From Chitinophagaceae bacterium (lineage in GTDB: Bacteria > Bacteroidota > Bacteroidia > Chitinophagales > Chitinophagaceae): a DNA stretch of 64,000 nucleotides. Positions 37,428 to 45,174 of the stretch are shown here, one piece after another. The notes below the pieces were generated by a model, which had not been told where the DNA came from, ran no database searches, and saw nothing but the letters and a program-made list of their open reading frames with translations. The DNA lies in assembly GCA_017307735.1 (NCBI GenBank), contig JAFKGR010000014.1, forward strand, positions 49,843 to 113,842. The letters are read 5' to 3'. The position numbers and the translations under genes are program-made. Within the stretch, counting starts at the first letter, position 1, and each line of letters opens with the position of its first letter.

Positions 37428-38255
37428 TTATCTGGTCGGGCAATTGGAAAAATTTCCGGCGCCCTGCCTTGAAACAGTTGCACCCAACCGGAAAGAAAAG
37501 GTGAGTGCCGTTATATAATACCAGTCTTTGCTTTTGGATCCGCCACGTATGGTATTGGCAGGAGGATATGGAGCACCCGGTTTTAATTCATCACCCCGGT
37601 AGGCAAGTTCAACAGCAATTGGCCCGCGGGCCGAAAGAAGTTGTGATTCATCCACATAAGTGGTGCTAACATCATCCAAATAGTCAGTAAATAATTTCCG
37701 CAATCCCAGCTCCACTCCAACATTCAAATTATCAGTAAGCGACAGCTTCAATCCGAAGCCAAAAGGAATGGCCATCTGTGTCAGGCTATAAGGTTTCCTT
37801 CCCTGAATAAAACCTTCACCTTCGGTACTTAATGGTTTCAAAAAATATTTTGCACCCGTAGTATCATGAGTATAAGGATTAAAATGATACATAGCCAATC
37901 CCGCAAAAACATAGGGTGTGAGGGAACGGCTGTTTAACGGAGTAAAATAATATTGAATAGCACCCTGAGCTTCAAAAATAGAAGAAGCAAAATTAAGGTT
38001 GCGAGATTTATTCCTGCCTAACTTGTCATCTGCCGAAACCTTGCCAAACAACAATTGAACCCTCCATGCAAAATGATCATTGATATTCGTTGTGATCCCA
38101 AGGCCACCAGCCAAATGGGATTGTTGAAAAGTATAACGCTTATCCTGAAGATCACCCTGGTAATTCATATCTCCCAAATAAACATCAACCCAGGTTTTTT
38201 GTGCAGCAACCGGATAAACACTACAAAACAAAAACAATAACAATAGATACCTCAT
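37428..38255 (-). CDS. Outer-membrane beta-barrel protein (DUF6089-like)
   Basis: 275-residue exported protein: signal peptide 1-18 (cleavage after VAAQ), then alternating strands typical of an eight-stranded barrel, beginning with KTWVDVYLGDMNYQGDLQDKRYTF. A long periplasmic or surface loop near 130-160 includes the GEGFIQGRKPYSL segment. The pattern matches small OmpA-like barrels annotated as DUF6089 in Bacteroidota. Unlike most barrels it does not end in Phe. It is monocistronic on the minus strand, converging with the DUF4954 gene. Confidence 0.75.
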   Translation of the reverse strand: MRYLLLLFLFCSVYPVAAQKTWVDVYLGDMNYQGDLQDKRYTFQQSHLAGGLGITTNINDHFAWRVQLLFGKVSADDKLGRNKSRNLNFASSIFEAQGAIQYYFTPLNSRSLTPYVFAGLAMYHFNPYTHDTTGAKYFLKPLSTEGEGFIQGRKPYSLTQMAIPFGFGLKLSLTDNLNVGVELGLRKLFTDYLDDVSTTYVDESQLLSARGPIAVELAYRGDELKPGAPYPPANTIRGGSKSKDWYYITALTFSFRLGATVSRQGAGNFSNCPTR

Positions 38256-38616
38256 TGTATAGTTCGGACATTTACATTTTACTCAAAAACGATACCACAC
38301 GGGTTTTCGATATATTTTTTTGTAAAAAATTACAAAAAAATAACCAATAAAAATTAATGGGGGCAAATCAGTAGTATCTCAAGCACTTTTCGTGTACAAA
38401 TAAATTATCTCTTTAGGCATTAATGCCAGAACAAGAAGTTGAATAAAATATTCTTTAATGAGAGATACAATATAAAAATAATTCCTCTCAAACAGGCGTC
38501 ATCGCAGGTCTTTATTATTTCCTTTTTAATAAGTCTCGGGCGGAATTAAAAAATCCGGTTTAAGAGAATGCTATAGTAGTGTTGAAAAAACATTTCAAGT
38601 TTAAGTCAACTATTTT
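38256..38616. other. 361-bp intergenic region
   Basis: No gene seen. It contains the A/T palindrome at 38315-38340 and otherwise A/T-rich sequence lying upstream of the beta-barrel gene and downstream of the rhodanese gene. Confidence 0.5.
38315..38340. repeat. Perfect 11-bp inverted repeat with TGTAA-N4-TTACA core
   Basis: TTTTTTTGTAA and TTACAAAAAAA flank a 4-nt AAAA centre. It lies 60 bp upstream of the beta-barrel gene start. It could be an operator for a dimeric regulator with a TGTAA half-site, or a weak A/T-only bidirectional terminator. The sequence does not decide between them. Confidence 0.5.
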
Positions 38617-39279
38617 TTACCTCATATCTTTTTTGTTTCTCGCCGACAACCGTATCATTTTGAAATAGGGATCATGACTAATTGCTGGCCATCCTCCGCT
38701 AACAATCCGCACATTTTCCATACCTTCTTTTTTCAATAAGGAAGCTGCAGTCAAAGATGTTTCTCCATCTTCCCCATAAAAGTAAATGTTACTCTGTTCC
38801 TCCAAAGCGGCAATCTGAACTATATCCGCCAACTCATCCAACGGAAGCGATTTGGATTTCTGCAGATGTTCTTCTTCATATTCTTTCCAACTACGCAGAT
38901 CAACCGGCAAAATTTTTTCGTCAAACCTCATGTCCATCAGAAATTCATCTGCCTCAACTTCAATAATCATATTTAGCCTGGGCGAATAAAATTCAACTTC
39001 TTTATCGTTCCATAGATAGAATCCTTTCAACTCAGGTTGCTGAATGCCATCAAAGAATGGTTCCAATTCATTAACCTTCCGGTGATCAGATGCAATAATT
39101 ATGAGAGGGATATTTTTTGTAAAAAATTTTTTGAATCTTTTCTCAAAATTTTTGTCAACCGGCAAAAAAATGCTTCCGGCAATGAAACCGGAAGCAAATT
39201 CAGTTGTTCTTCTTGTGTCAAGAAGGTAATGTTCCTTTGATTGAAAATCCTTTAAATCCTGAAAGGTTAATTCAGTCAT
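38617..39279 (-). CDS. Tandem rhodanese-fold protein lacking both catalytic cysteines
   Basis: 220-residue protein with two rhodanese-like domains (about 3-100 and 110-215). Both retain the fold markers (LLDTRRTTEFASGFIAGSIFLP; LPVDLRSWKEYEEEHLQKSKSLPLDEL). The active-site cysteine is missing from each loop: the first has IIIASDHRK and the second IYFYGEDGETSLTAA. Sulfurtransferase activity is therefore unlikely; a sensory or scaffolding role is more plausible. It follows the ArsR-family regulator by 6 bp and is surely in its operon. Confidence 0.8.
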   Translation of the reverse strand: MTELTFQDLKDFQSKEHYLLDTRRTTEFASGFIAGSIFLPVDKNFEKRFKKFFTKNIPLIIIASDHRKVNELEPFFDGIQQPELKGFYLWNDKEVEFYSPRLNMIIEVEADEFLMDMRFDEKILPVDLRSWKEYEEEHLQKSKSLPLDELADIVQIAALEEQSNIYFYGEDGETSLTAASLLKKEGMENVRIVSGGWPAISHDPYFKMIRLSARNKKDMR

Positions 39280-39285
39280 GTCGAA

Positions 39286-39651
39286 TTATCCTACCAGATT
39301 ATCAACAAAGTTCATAATATCTTCAATCCTGTCCTGATTGACAGTGTAGAAGATAAATTTTCCTTCGCGCACTGTGGAAACGACATCTGCTTTACGTAAA
39401 ATAGCAAGATGTTGTGATGCCACGGATTGTTCCAGTCTCAGCTTTACGTACAGATCGGTAACAGAAATTCTCTTGTGTTCGTAAATGGTTCTGACAATGA
39501 GTTGCCTCAACTTATGGTTGACCGCTCTTAAGACAAGAGCAGCCTTCTTAATCTTCAGATAATCTGCTTCACTCAAAGGCCCTTCATTTTTCAATCCTGT
39601 TTCATTCATAACAGCCGGAGAAATGGCTGTAGGGTTCATGTGATTTTCCAT
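39286..39651 (-). CDS. ArsR-family winged-helix transcriptional regulator
   Basis: 121-residue regulator with the ArsR helix-turn-helix between about 45 and 105 (ISVTDLYVKLRLEQSVASQHLAILRKADVVSTVREGKFIFYTV). The classical CVCV metal-binding motif of ArsR/SmtB sensors is absent and there is no Cys in the DNA-binding region, so metal sensing through that site is unlikely. It leads a two-gene unit with the inactive rhodanese protein. Candidate self-operators lie directly upstream. Confidence 0.88.
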   Translation of the reverse strand: MENHMNPTAISPAVMNETGLKNEGPLSEADYLKIKKAALVLRAVNHKLRQLIVRTIYEHKRISVTDLYVKLRLEQSVASQHLAILRKADVVSTVREGKFIFYTVNQDRIEDIMNFVDNLVG

Positions 39652-39664
39652 TCGATTCGGTTAT

Positions 39665-39721
39665 TTAGTAACCACAAATATACACTTAGTAGAAAAAAAA
39701 TATTATTAAATATTTTACTAA
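39665..39721. promoter_or_regulatory. Promoter and repeated TTAGTA operator for the arsR-rhodanese operon
   Basis: The minus strand carries a perfect -7 box TATATTTG (39682-39675). It is bracketed by TTAGTA at 39665-39670 and 39686-39691 (21 bp apart, two helical turns), with an inverted TACTAA at 39716-39721. Binding there would occlude the promoter, as expected for ArsR autorepression. Confidence 0.5.
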
Positions 39722-39733
39722 AACATCGATCTA

Positions 39734-40396
39734 TTATTTTTTGGGCGCAGTGGTATATGCTTCTTTTAAATAGTTTGGAGCTACCAATCCAGCATCGGTC
39801 AGCTCTCCCAGGCTAAATTTACGAAATGCAGAAATTCCAAACGATTGTACATTCACTTTCTGAATATCAAGCCATTGATAGTCAGGTTCGGTTAATATTT
39901 CCGGATTGATTCCCGGACCAAAGAAATACCTGTCTCCGTTCTGCAGATCAATTCCGTTCTTTAAATCAAACCAGCCTTCGGGTCTTATCTTTTCCATTTT
40001 TTCATTATAAAACCCTGCATAAAATTCCTGCAACCTCGCATGGATCAAGGGGATATAAGTACCAGCCTTTCTGATTTTATCATAAGCGGTTGCGGCCAGT
40101 GCTTCAAGTGTACTGCAAACGATTATCGGTTTTTCCAGGGCATAACCAATTCCCTTGGCTGCAGAAAGCCCGACTCTGATTCCTGTATAACTGCCCGGCC
40201 CACTTGTAACAGCAACAGCATCAATATCACCAGGCACTAATTTTTCTTCATCAAAAAGTATCTTAATTGATTCGTGAAGAAAAGATCCGTGATCTTTTTG
40301 AATACTATTTTCTGCAACGCGTACAATCTGCTCATCATTTGTGATAGCTGTAAAAGCATCATTCAGTGTTGTATGTATCAACAACAATCTTTTCAT
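39734..40396 (-). CDS. tsaB: tRNA threonylcarbamoyladenosine biosynthesis protein TsaB
   Basis: 220-residue ASKHA-fold protein that partners TsaD and TsaE in making t6A37 on tRNA. The signature VTSGPGSYTGIRVGLSAAKGIGYA (about 63-86) is clear, preceded by an HGSFLHE segment. In the N-terminus the usual DTS/DTA is replaced by HTTLNDAF. Length is normal. Its start overlaps the stop of the degenerate 3-hydroxyacyl-CoA dehydrogenase gene by 4 bp (ATGA). Confidence 0.92.
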   Translation of the reverse strand: MKRLLLIHTTLNDAFTAITNDEQIVRVAENSIQKDHGSFLHESIKILFDEEKLVPGDIDAVAVTSGPGSYTGIRVGLSAAKGIGYALEKPIIVCSTLEALAATAYDKIRKAGTYIPLIHARLQEFYAGFYNEKMEKIRPEGWFDLKNGIDLQNGDRYFFGPGINPEILTEPDYQWLDIQKVNVQSFGISAFRKFSLGELTDAGLVAPNYLKEAYTTAPKK

Positions 40397-41007
40397 TCTT
40401 CTATATTTTCCGGATTAAAGGAAGGTTTATACTTCGAATCTGTTTCTGACAACTTCGAAAGCAGATCATGGATTTTTTGATAACCGATCTTTTCAGCCCA
40501 TTCAAATGGACCAAACGGATAATTTGTGGCAAGTTTCATCGCAATATTTATTTCATCTTTTGTGCTTACCTTTTCATTCAGGGCATAAAAAGCTTCGTTG
40601 ATTATTGCACCAATTACCTTAGCAGATATCAAACCTGGTTCATCCTTTACCACAATCAGTTTCCTCCCAAGCGCTTCGGCCACCCTTTCTGCATCAACTG
40701 AAATATTTCCGGCCACTTCCCAGACTTTTCTCTGTAAAAATCCTGCCCAGCCATTTATACGGAGTACATTTGCCGGTGCATTCAGGTCTTTAAGGATACC
40801 AATCACCTCATTGATAAAAACGGGATATTTAACCGGCAGTAAATTGAAATCAATATGCTTCTCATTCAAAAGAAAAAGGCCATCTAACGGAAAATTATCA
40901 GGGTAGTTGATGAAATTTTCCTGAAATATTATTTCATTCAAATTTTCAGGTAGTGCATTTTTTATTTCAGCCCCTTGTTGTGGGGAACCACAGATTAAGA
41001 TCCGCAT
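40393..41007 (-). CDS. 3-hydroxyacyl-CoA dehydrogenase-like protein with degenerate NAD domain
   Basis: 204-residue protein. The C-terminal half (about 95-195) matches the 3HCDH C-terminal domain (GLISAKVIGAIINEAFYALNE, then MKLATNYPFGPFEWAEKIG). The N-terminal Rossmann region is only about 90 residues, against about 185 in active enzymes. It has CGSPQQG where GxGxxG is expected and lacks the catalytic His motif. It is therefore probably not an active dehydrogenase. The divergent upstream gene is ridA; it overlaps tsaB by 4 bp, so the pair is co-expressed. Confidence 0.75.
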   Translation of the reverse strand: MRILICGSPQQGAEIKNALPENLNEIIFQENFINYPDNFPLDGLFLLNEKHIDFNLLPVKYPVFINEVIGILKDLNAPANVLRINGWAGFLQRKVWEVAGNISVDAERVAEALGRKLIVVKDEPGLISAKVIGAIINEAFYALNEKVSTKDEINIAMKLATNYPFGPFEWAEKIGYQKIHDLLSKLSETDSKYKPSFNPENIEE

Positions 41008-41020
41008 GATTTAATTTCCG

Positions 41021-41028
41021 CAAAATTA
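41021..41028 (-). promoter_or_regulatory. -7 promoter element for the 3HCDH-like/tsaB unit
   Basis: TAATTTTG on the minus strand, an exact TAnnTTTG match, lies 13 bp upstream of the 41007 ATG. It is back to back with the ridA promoter motif. Confidence 0.4.
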
Positions 41029-41046
41029 GGTTTGTTAAATGAATGA

Positions 41047-41054
41047 TACTTTTG
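41047..41054 (+). promoter_or_regulatory. -7 promoter element for the ridA unit
   Basis: TACTTTTG is an exact match to TAnnTTTG, 28 bp before the ridA ATG. A TTTG at 41031-41034 is too close to serve as a standard -33 element. Confidence 0.4.
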
Positions 41055-41082
41055 CAATAGAAATGAAATAAAATTTTGGGGT

Positions 41083-41463
41083 ATGAACAAAGAAATTATC
41101 AACAGTAAGAATGCGCCTGCACCGATTGGTCCGTATAGCCAGGCAGTGAAAACGGGAAATCTGCTTTTCCTGTCGGGCCAGATACCCATAGATCCGGCCA
41201 CAGGCAACCTGAAAATGGGAAATATTGAAGAGGAAACCCTGCAGGTAATGAAAAATTTAAAAGTTGTTTTAAAAGAAGCCGGAGCCGGATTTGAAAACGT
41301 TGTAAAGACAACAATTTTTCTGAGCGACATGAGCATTTTCTCACAAGTGAATGAAGTATATGGAAAATTTTTTACCAGCAATTTTCCCGCACGCGAAACG
41401 GTAGCTGTAAAATCTTTGCCAAAAAATGTGAACGTAGAAATTAGTATGATAGCTGCATTATAA
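41083..41463 (+). CDS. ridA: RidA family reactive enamine/imine deaminase
   Basis: 126-residue RidA (YjgF/YER057c/UK114) protein that hydrolyses reactive 2-aminoacrylate and related imines formed by PLP enzymes. Typical features are [28 protein letters not shown] at the start and [21 protein letters not shown] at the end, with the catalytic Arg in PARE. Trimeric, cytoplasmic. It is 1 bp before the D-2-hydroxyacid dehydrogenase gene, so the two are co-transcribed. Confidence 0.95.
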   Translation: MNKEIINSKNAPAPIGPYSQAVKTGNLLFLSGQIPIDPATGNLKMGNIEEETLQVMKNLKVVLKEAGAGFENVVKTTIFLSDMSIFSQVNEVYGKFFTSNFPARETVAVKSLPKNVNVEISMIAAL

Positions 41464-41464
41464 A

Positions 41465-42400
41465 ATGAAATCTGTACAAAAGTTAGTTATCATTACTGCA
41501 AAAGCACACCCTTACCTTTCAGAAATTTTAATAAAAAAAGGTTATACCGTTAATTATTCTGAAAAGATAACCTACGAAGAATTGATGGACTCTATCGGGG
41601 AAGCTGCAGGCCTGATCGTAACTACACGAATCAAAGTAAATAAAGAGTTGTTAGACCGGGCGGTAAATCTCAAATGGATCGGAAGGCTGGGCAGTGGCAT
41701 GGAATTGATAGATGTGCCCTATGCTGAATCAAAGGGAATCAGGTGTGTAAGCAGTCCTGAAGGAAACAGGAATGCGGTGGCAGAACATACGCTGGGCTTA
41801 TTGCTAAACCTGACTAATCATATCAGCAAGGGTTTTATTGAAGTAAGAAGAGGGCTTTGGCTCAGAGATGAGAACCGCGGAATGGAACTGGAAGGAAGAA
41901 CCATCGGAATTTTCGGGTATGGAAATACCGGTTCCGCATTTGCAAAATTATTATCCGGCTTCGGCATCACAGTTCTGGCTTACGACAAATACAAATTTGG
42001 GTTTGCAAAGGATTATGTCAAAGAAGCAAACCAGGAACAACTGGCCAGGTATGCAGAAGTCATCAGCATGCATATCCCACTTACTGATGAAACAAAGCAC
42101 ATAGCAAACGACGACTTTTTTAATTCTCTTCAGCAAAAACCATTTTATCTCTCAACCTGCCGGGGGCCGGTTACTGATACCAATGCACTGATCAAAGCTT
42201 TAAGAAACGGAAAGATCAGAGGGGCTGCCCTGGATGTTTTGGAAAATGAAAAACTGGCAACCTACTCCATTGAGGAGAAAAAGAATCTGGAACTTCTTTG
42301 CAACATGCCAAATGTGATCATAACTCCTCATATTGCGGGATATAGCCACGAAGCCCTTCTTAAAATGGCACAGGTTTTAATTAAAAAACTGGAACTATAG
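41465..42400 (+). CDS. D-isomer-specific 2-hydroxyacid dehydrogenase family protein
   Basis: 311-residue NAD-dependent dehydrogenase of the phosphoglycerate dehydrogenase/2-hydroxyacid family. It has a catalytic substrate domain (1-100 and the C-terminus) and a Rossmann domain with [16 protein letters not shown] (about 147-162). Active-site markers are the Arg in STCRGPVTD, the downstream acidic residues (DVLENEK) and the His in ITPHIAGYS. It lacks the C-terminal ACT regulatory domain of SerA. The precise substrate is uncertain. It ends just before a strong terminator. Confidence 0.88.
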   Translation: MKSVQKLVIITAKAHPYLSEILIKKGYTVNYSEKITYEELMDSIGEAAGLIVTTRIKVNKELLDRAVNLKWIGRLGSGMELIDVPYAESKGIRCVSSPEGNRNAVAEHTLGLLLNLTNHISKGFIEVRRGLWLRDENRGMELEGRTIGIFGYGNTGSAFAKLLSGFGITVLAYDKYKFGFAKDYVKEANQEQLARYAEVISMHIPLTDETKHIANDDFFNSLQQKPFYLSTCRGPVTDTNALIKALRNGKIRGAALDVLENEKLATYSIEEKKNLELLCNMPNVIITPHIAGYSHEALLKMAQVLIKKLEL

Positions 42401-42420
42401 GTTTTTTAATTCAATTTCAT

Positions 42421-42428
42421 TATATTTG
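42421..42428 (+). promoter_or_regulatory. -7 promoter-like element just before a terminator hairpin
   Basis: TATATTTG matches TAnnTTTG exactly and ends 5 nt before the terminator hairpin at 42434. If used it would give only a very short RNA, so it may be coincidental. Confidence 0.25.
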
Positions 42429-42433
42429 TGTTG

Positions 42434-42471
42434 TACAACGTCTTCTGCAAAGCAGACGTTGTATTTTTTTT
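42434..42471 (+). terminator. Rho-independent terminator after the dehydrogenase gene
   Basis: A 9-bp perfect stem (TACAACGTC at 42434-42442 with GACGTTGTA at 42455-42463), extended inside by TGC/GCA, is followed by a run of T. It ends the ridA-dehydrogenase unit 34 bp after the stop codon. Confidence 0.9.
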
Positions 42472-42621
42472 GATCTCATCAGGATCATTAACGAATAAAA
42501 AAATGATATACCAGTCTGCATTTCATCGAAAACAGCCATCCGATTCATAGCGAACCGGAGGTATGCAGTTGTTTCTGTTATATCAAACAATTTTCACCCT
42601 ATTTCTTTATTTTAAAATCGA

Positions 42622-43104
42622 ATGGTTATGGACCAGGTAAATTATGTAACACAACAGACATTTGACCAAATGCAAAAGGAACTTCAACACATGAAATCCG
42701 TTGATCGCCCGAATGCTGCAAAAGCTATTGCGGAGGCACGTGAAAAAGGTGATCTCAAAGAAAACGCCGAATATGACGCTGCCAAAGAAGCACAGGGGAT
42801 ACTCGAAGCAAAAATTAAACAAATGGAAGGAGTCATTTCGACTGCCAAAATTATTGACACCAGTACCCTCGACACCAGCCGTGTATCCATATTGACGCAC
42901 GTTACCGTCACAAACTTAAATACCAGGAAGCAACTCACCTACCAAATAGTTTCTGAAAAGGAAGCTGATCTGAAACTTAAAAAAATTTCTTCCAGTTCGC
43001 CGGTAGGCGCAGGACTTCTGGGCAAAACAGTTGGGGAGGTTGCAGAAATCAAGGTACCCGCAGGCCTATTGAAGTTCAGGGTAGATAATATTTTCCTTCA
43101 ATAA
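42622..43104 (+). CDS. greA: Transcription elongation factor GreA
   Basis: 160-residue GreA that rescues backtracked RNA polymerase by stimulating transcript cleavage. The N-terminal coiled coil (about 5-80) contains the acidic tip AREKGDLKENAEYDAAKE. The C-terminal FKBP-like domain (85-160) has the SPVGAGLLGKTVGEVAEIKVPAG signature. A second ATG two codons downstream (42628) could be the start. It is 15 bp upstream of the HIT gene. Confidence 0.96.
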   Translation: MVMDQVNYVTQQTFDQMQKELQHMKSVDRPNAAKAIAEAREKGDLKENAEYDAAKEAQGILEAKIKQMEGVISTAKIIDTSTLDTSRVSILTHVTVTNLNTRKQLTYQIVSEKEADLKLKKISSSSPVGAGLLGKTVGEVAEIKVPAGLLKFRVDNIFLQ

Positions 43105-43119
43105 CTTTGGATAAAAAAG

Positions 43120-43518
43120 ATGACTATTTTCAGTAAAATCATTAACGGGGAATTACCATCCTACAAGATCAGAGAAAACGAAAAATTCTTTGCCTTTCTG
43201 GATATTCATCCACTTGTAAAAGGACACACGCTTGTAATTCCGAAAATTGAAGTGGATAAATTTTTCGATATGCCCGAAAATTATCTTTCGGAAATATTGG
43301 TATTTGCCCATCCCATAGCCCAGGCCATTGAAAAGGCATTTTCCTGCAACCGTTGTGCCATCAGCGTTGTAGGCATTGAAGTACCTCATGCACACATGCA
43401 CATGGTACCGCTGAATACAATGGACGACCTGAATTTTACACGAAAAAAACTTACACTTACAGATGCTGAGCTGAAAGATTGCCAGCAAAAGATTCTCAGA
43501 TTCCTTCCTGAAAATTAA
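43120..43518 (+). CDS. HIT family nucleotide hydrolase
   Basis: 132-residue histidine-triad protein. The nucleotidyl-hydrolysing motif His90-Ala-His92-Met-His94 (HAHMH) is present, preceded by the family stretch FAFLDIHPLVKGHTLVIPK. Members hydrolyse AMP-NH2-type substrates; the cellular substrate is unknown. It follows greA by 15 bp and is closed by a terminator. Confidence 0.93.
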   Translation: MTIFSKIINGELPSYKIRENEKFFAFLDIHPLVKGHTLVIPKIEVDKFFDMPENYLSEILVFAHPIAQAIEKAFSCNRCAISVVGIEVPHAHMHMVPLNTMDDLNFTRKKLTLTDAELKDCQQKILRFLPEN

Positions 43519-43525
43519 TTTTCAT

Positions 43526-43559
43526 AAATCCCTGTTCCAAAAAGAACGGGATTTTTTTT
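43526..43559 (+). terminator. Bidirectional-capable terminator between greA-HIT and ruvC
   Basis: AAATCCC-x-GTTC (43526-43537) pairs with GAAC-x-GGGATTT (43544-43554) around a 6-nt loop and runs into eight T. It lies 8 bp after the HIT stop and 12 bp beyond the convergent ruvC stop. Confidence 0.9.
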
Positions 43560-43570
43560 GCGGCAGCAGG

Positions 43571-44128
43571 TCATTTTATCCGTTGTGGATTCTTATTCAA
43601 AAAATCTTTCCACCCTTTTAGTTTATCTCCATCCTGATTCCCTGATTTATTTTGAAAATGATGACACACCGCTACTGCAAGGGCATCTGTCGCATCGAGT
43701 GATTTGGGAATCTCATTAAAATTCAGAATTCTCTGGAGCATTTTAAACACTTGCATTTTGTCGGCATTTCCATTTCCGGTAACTGATTGCTTAATTTTTC
43801 TTGGGGAATATTCTATCACTGGAATTCCCGATTCCATGGCTGCGGCAATCGCCACTCCCTGTGCCCTGCCGAGCTTCAGCATACTCTGTACATTTTTCCC
43901 GAAAAAAGGAGCCTCGATGGCAAATTCATCCGGATGGTAGGCTTCCAGAATGGACCTGACTCTGTGGTGAATAATTTCCAGTCGCTGGTAAGTGTCTTTT
44001 TTTGAAGATAGTTTTAAGGTATCCATCAAAACCATCGACAAAACTGAGCCGGAAACTTTAATGATTCCAATTCCCATTAAAACGGTTCCCGGATCTATTC
44101 CAACAATGATTTTTGAAGTTTTCGGCAA
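43571..44128 (-). CDS. ruvC: Holliday junction resolvase RuvC
   Basis: 185-residue endonuclease that resolves four-way junctions with RuvAB. The first catalytic Asp is at 12 (VGIDPGT), the catalytic Glu in FAIEAPFFGKN, and the C-terminal acidic pair in DATDALAVAVCHH. The only start that keeps Asp12 is TTG at 44128: the next ATG lies inside the catalytic motif region, and no upstream in-frame ATG was found. It diverges from the membrane-protein gene starting at 44170. Confidence 0.95.
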   Translation of the reverse strand: MPKTSKIIVGIDPGTVLMGIGIIKVSGSVLSMVLMDTLKLSSKKDTYQRLEIIHHRVRSILEAYHPDEFAIEAPFFGKNVQSMLKLGRAQGVAIAAAMESGIPVIEYSPRKIKQSVTGNGNADKMQVFKMLQRILNFNEIPKSLDATDALAVAVCHHFQNKSGNQDGDKLKGWKDFLNKNPQRIK

Positions 44129-44169
44129 TTGAGGTTTATTTTTACGCGATACAGGTTTGGAATCTGCAA

Positions 44170-45174
44170 ATGAAAGGTACAGGCAAAAATATCAAAATAT
44201 TGTTCAAATATTTTGTGGCTCCGGCTCTCGCAGCATGGTTATTTTATTCTCTTTACAAGCAAATCAGGAATCAGCCCCATCTGTATGAATCACTTGAATT
44301 GATCAAAAATGCCCCTTTCGGGAAAGAAGGCTTCAAATTCTGGATGGTAGTTGTCCTATTGTTTTTCAACTGGGGATTCGAATCATTAAAGTGGCAATAC
44401 CTCACCATCCCGCTTGAAAGAATATCCTTTTTAAAAGCTTTTAAAAGTGTTTTGAGCGGAATTACATTATCCATCAACACACCCAATCGCATTGGCGAAT
44501 ACGGCGGAAGAATCATTTATCTGAAAGAAGGGAACCGTCTCAAGGGTATTTCCCTGTCAATTGCCGGAAGCATCAGTCAATTGATCATCACCCTATTGAT
44601 GGGGTGTATCGCACTTTTCATTTTACTGGTATTTTACCTGGGAAAAGATCAGGAAATGATGGGGCTTTCCAGATTCTGGATTGAAACTTTTCTATGGATT
44701 TCTCTGATTGTGACATTCCTGATTCTTTTGTTTTTTTTCAAAATGGCCTGGCTTGTCAGGTTGATCGAAAAGCTTCCGCCTGCCCGAAAACTGATCCCTT
44801 ATATCAAAGTGTTGGGCCAGTTCGAAAATAAAATATTGTTAAGACTGCTGTTTATTTCTTTTATTCGTTTTACAATCTTCGTTTTTCAATATCTATTGCT
44901 TCTGAAATCTCTTAATGTAGATATAGAATGGTTTACCGGTTTATTACTTTTATCCGTACTTTTCCTGTTAATGGCAATTGTACCATCCTTTGCTATAGCC
45001 GATCTCGGTATCCGCGGTCAGGTCAGCATAGCGCTCCTGGGCATGTACAATTCAAATACAATTGGTATATTGGCTACCATCTTTGGCATCTGGATCCTGA
45101 ATTTATTTATTCCGGCCGTCGCAGGGAGTCTGATGATTTTAAGTGTAAGATTAAATAAAGAACCTAAGCATTGA
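44170..45174 (+). CDS. Lysylphosphatidylglycerol synthase TM-domain (YbhN-like) membrane protein
   Basis: About 334-residue protein with eight or so membrane helices. NTPNRIGEYGGRIIYL (near residue 100) and the later AIADLGIRGQVSIALLG block are hallmarks of the LPG_synthase_TM/UPF0104 family, which includes flippases and MprF-like proteins. The soluble aminoacyltransferase domain of MprF is absent. The ATG at 44170 is preferred; a start at 44113 would overlap ruvC. Its stop overlaps the DUF3108 TTG start by 4 bp. Confidence 0.85.
   Translation: MKGTGKNIKILFKYFVAPALAAWLFYSLYKQIRNQPHLYESLELIKNAPFGKEGFKFWMVVVLLFFNWGFESLKWQYLTIPLERISFLKAFKSVLSGITLSINTPNRIGEYGGRIIYLKEGNRLKGISLSIAGSISQLIITLLMGCIALFILLVFYLGKDQEMMGLSRFWIETFLWISLIVTFLILLFFFKMAWLVRLIEKLPPARKLIPYIKVLGQFENKILLRLLFISFIRFTIFVFQYLLLLKSLNVDIEWFTGLLLLSVLFLLMAIVPSFAIADLGIRGQVSIALLGMYNSNTIGILATIFGIWILNLFIPAVAGSLMILSVRLNKEPKH

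Noticed and set aside
44113..44169. 19-residue N-terminal extension of the YbhN-like protein
   Set aside because: It would overlap the divergent ruvC gene and adds a non-family sequence; the ATG at 44170 is better.
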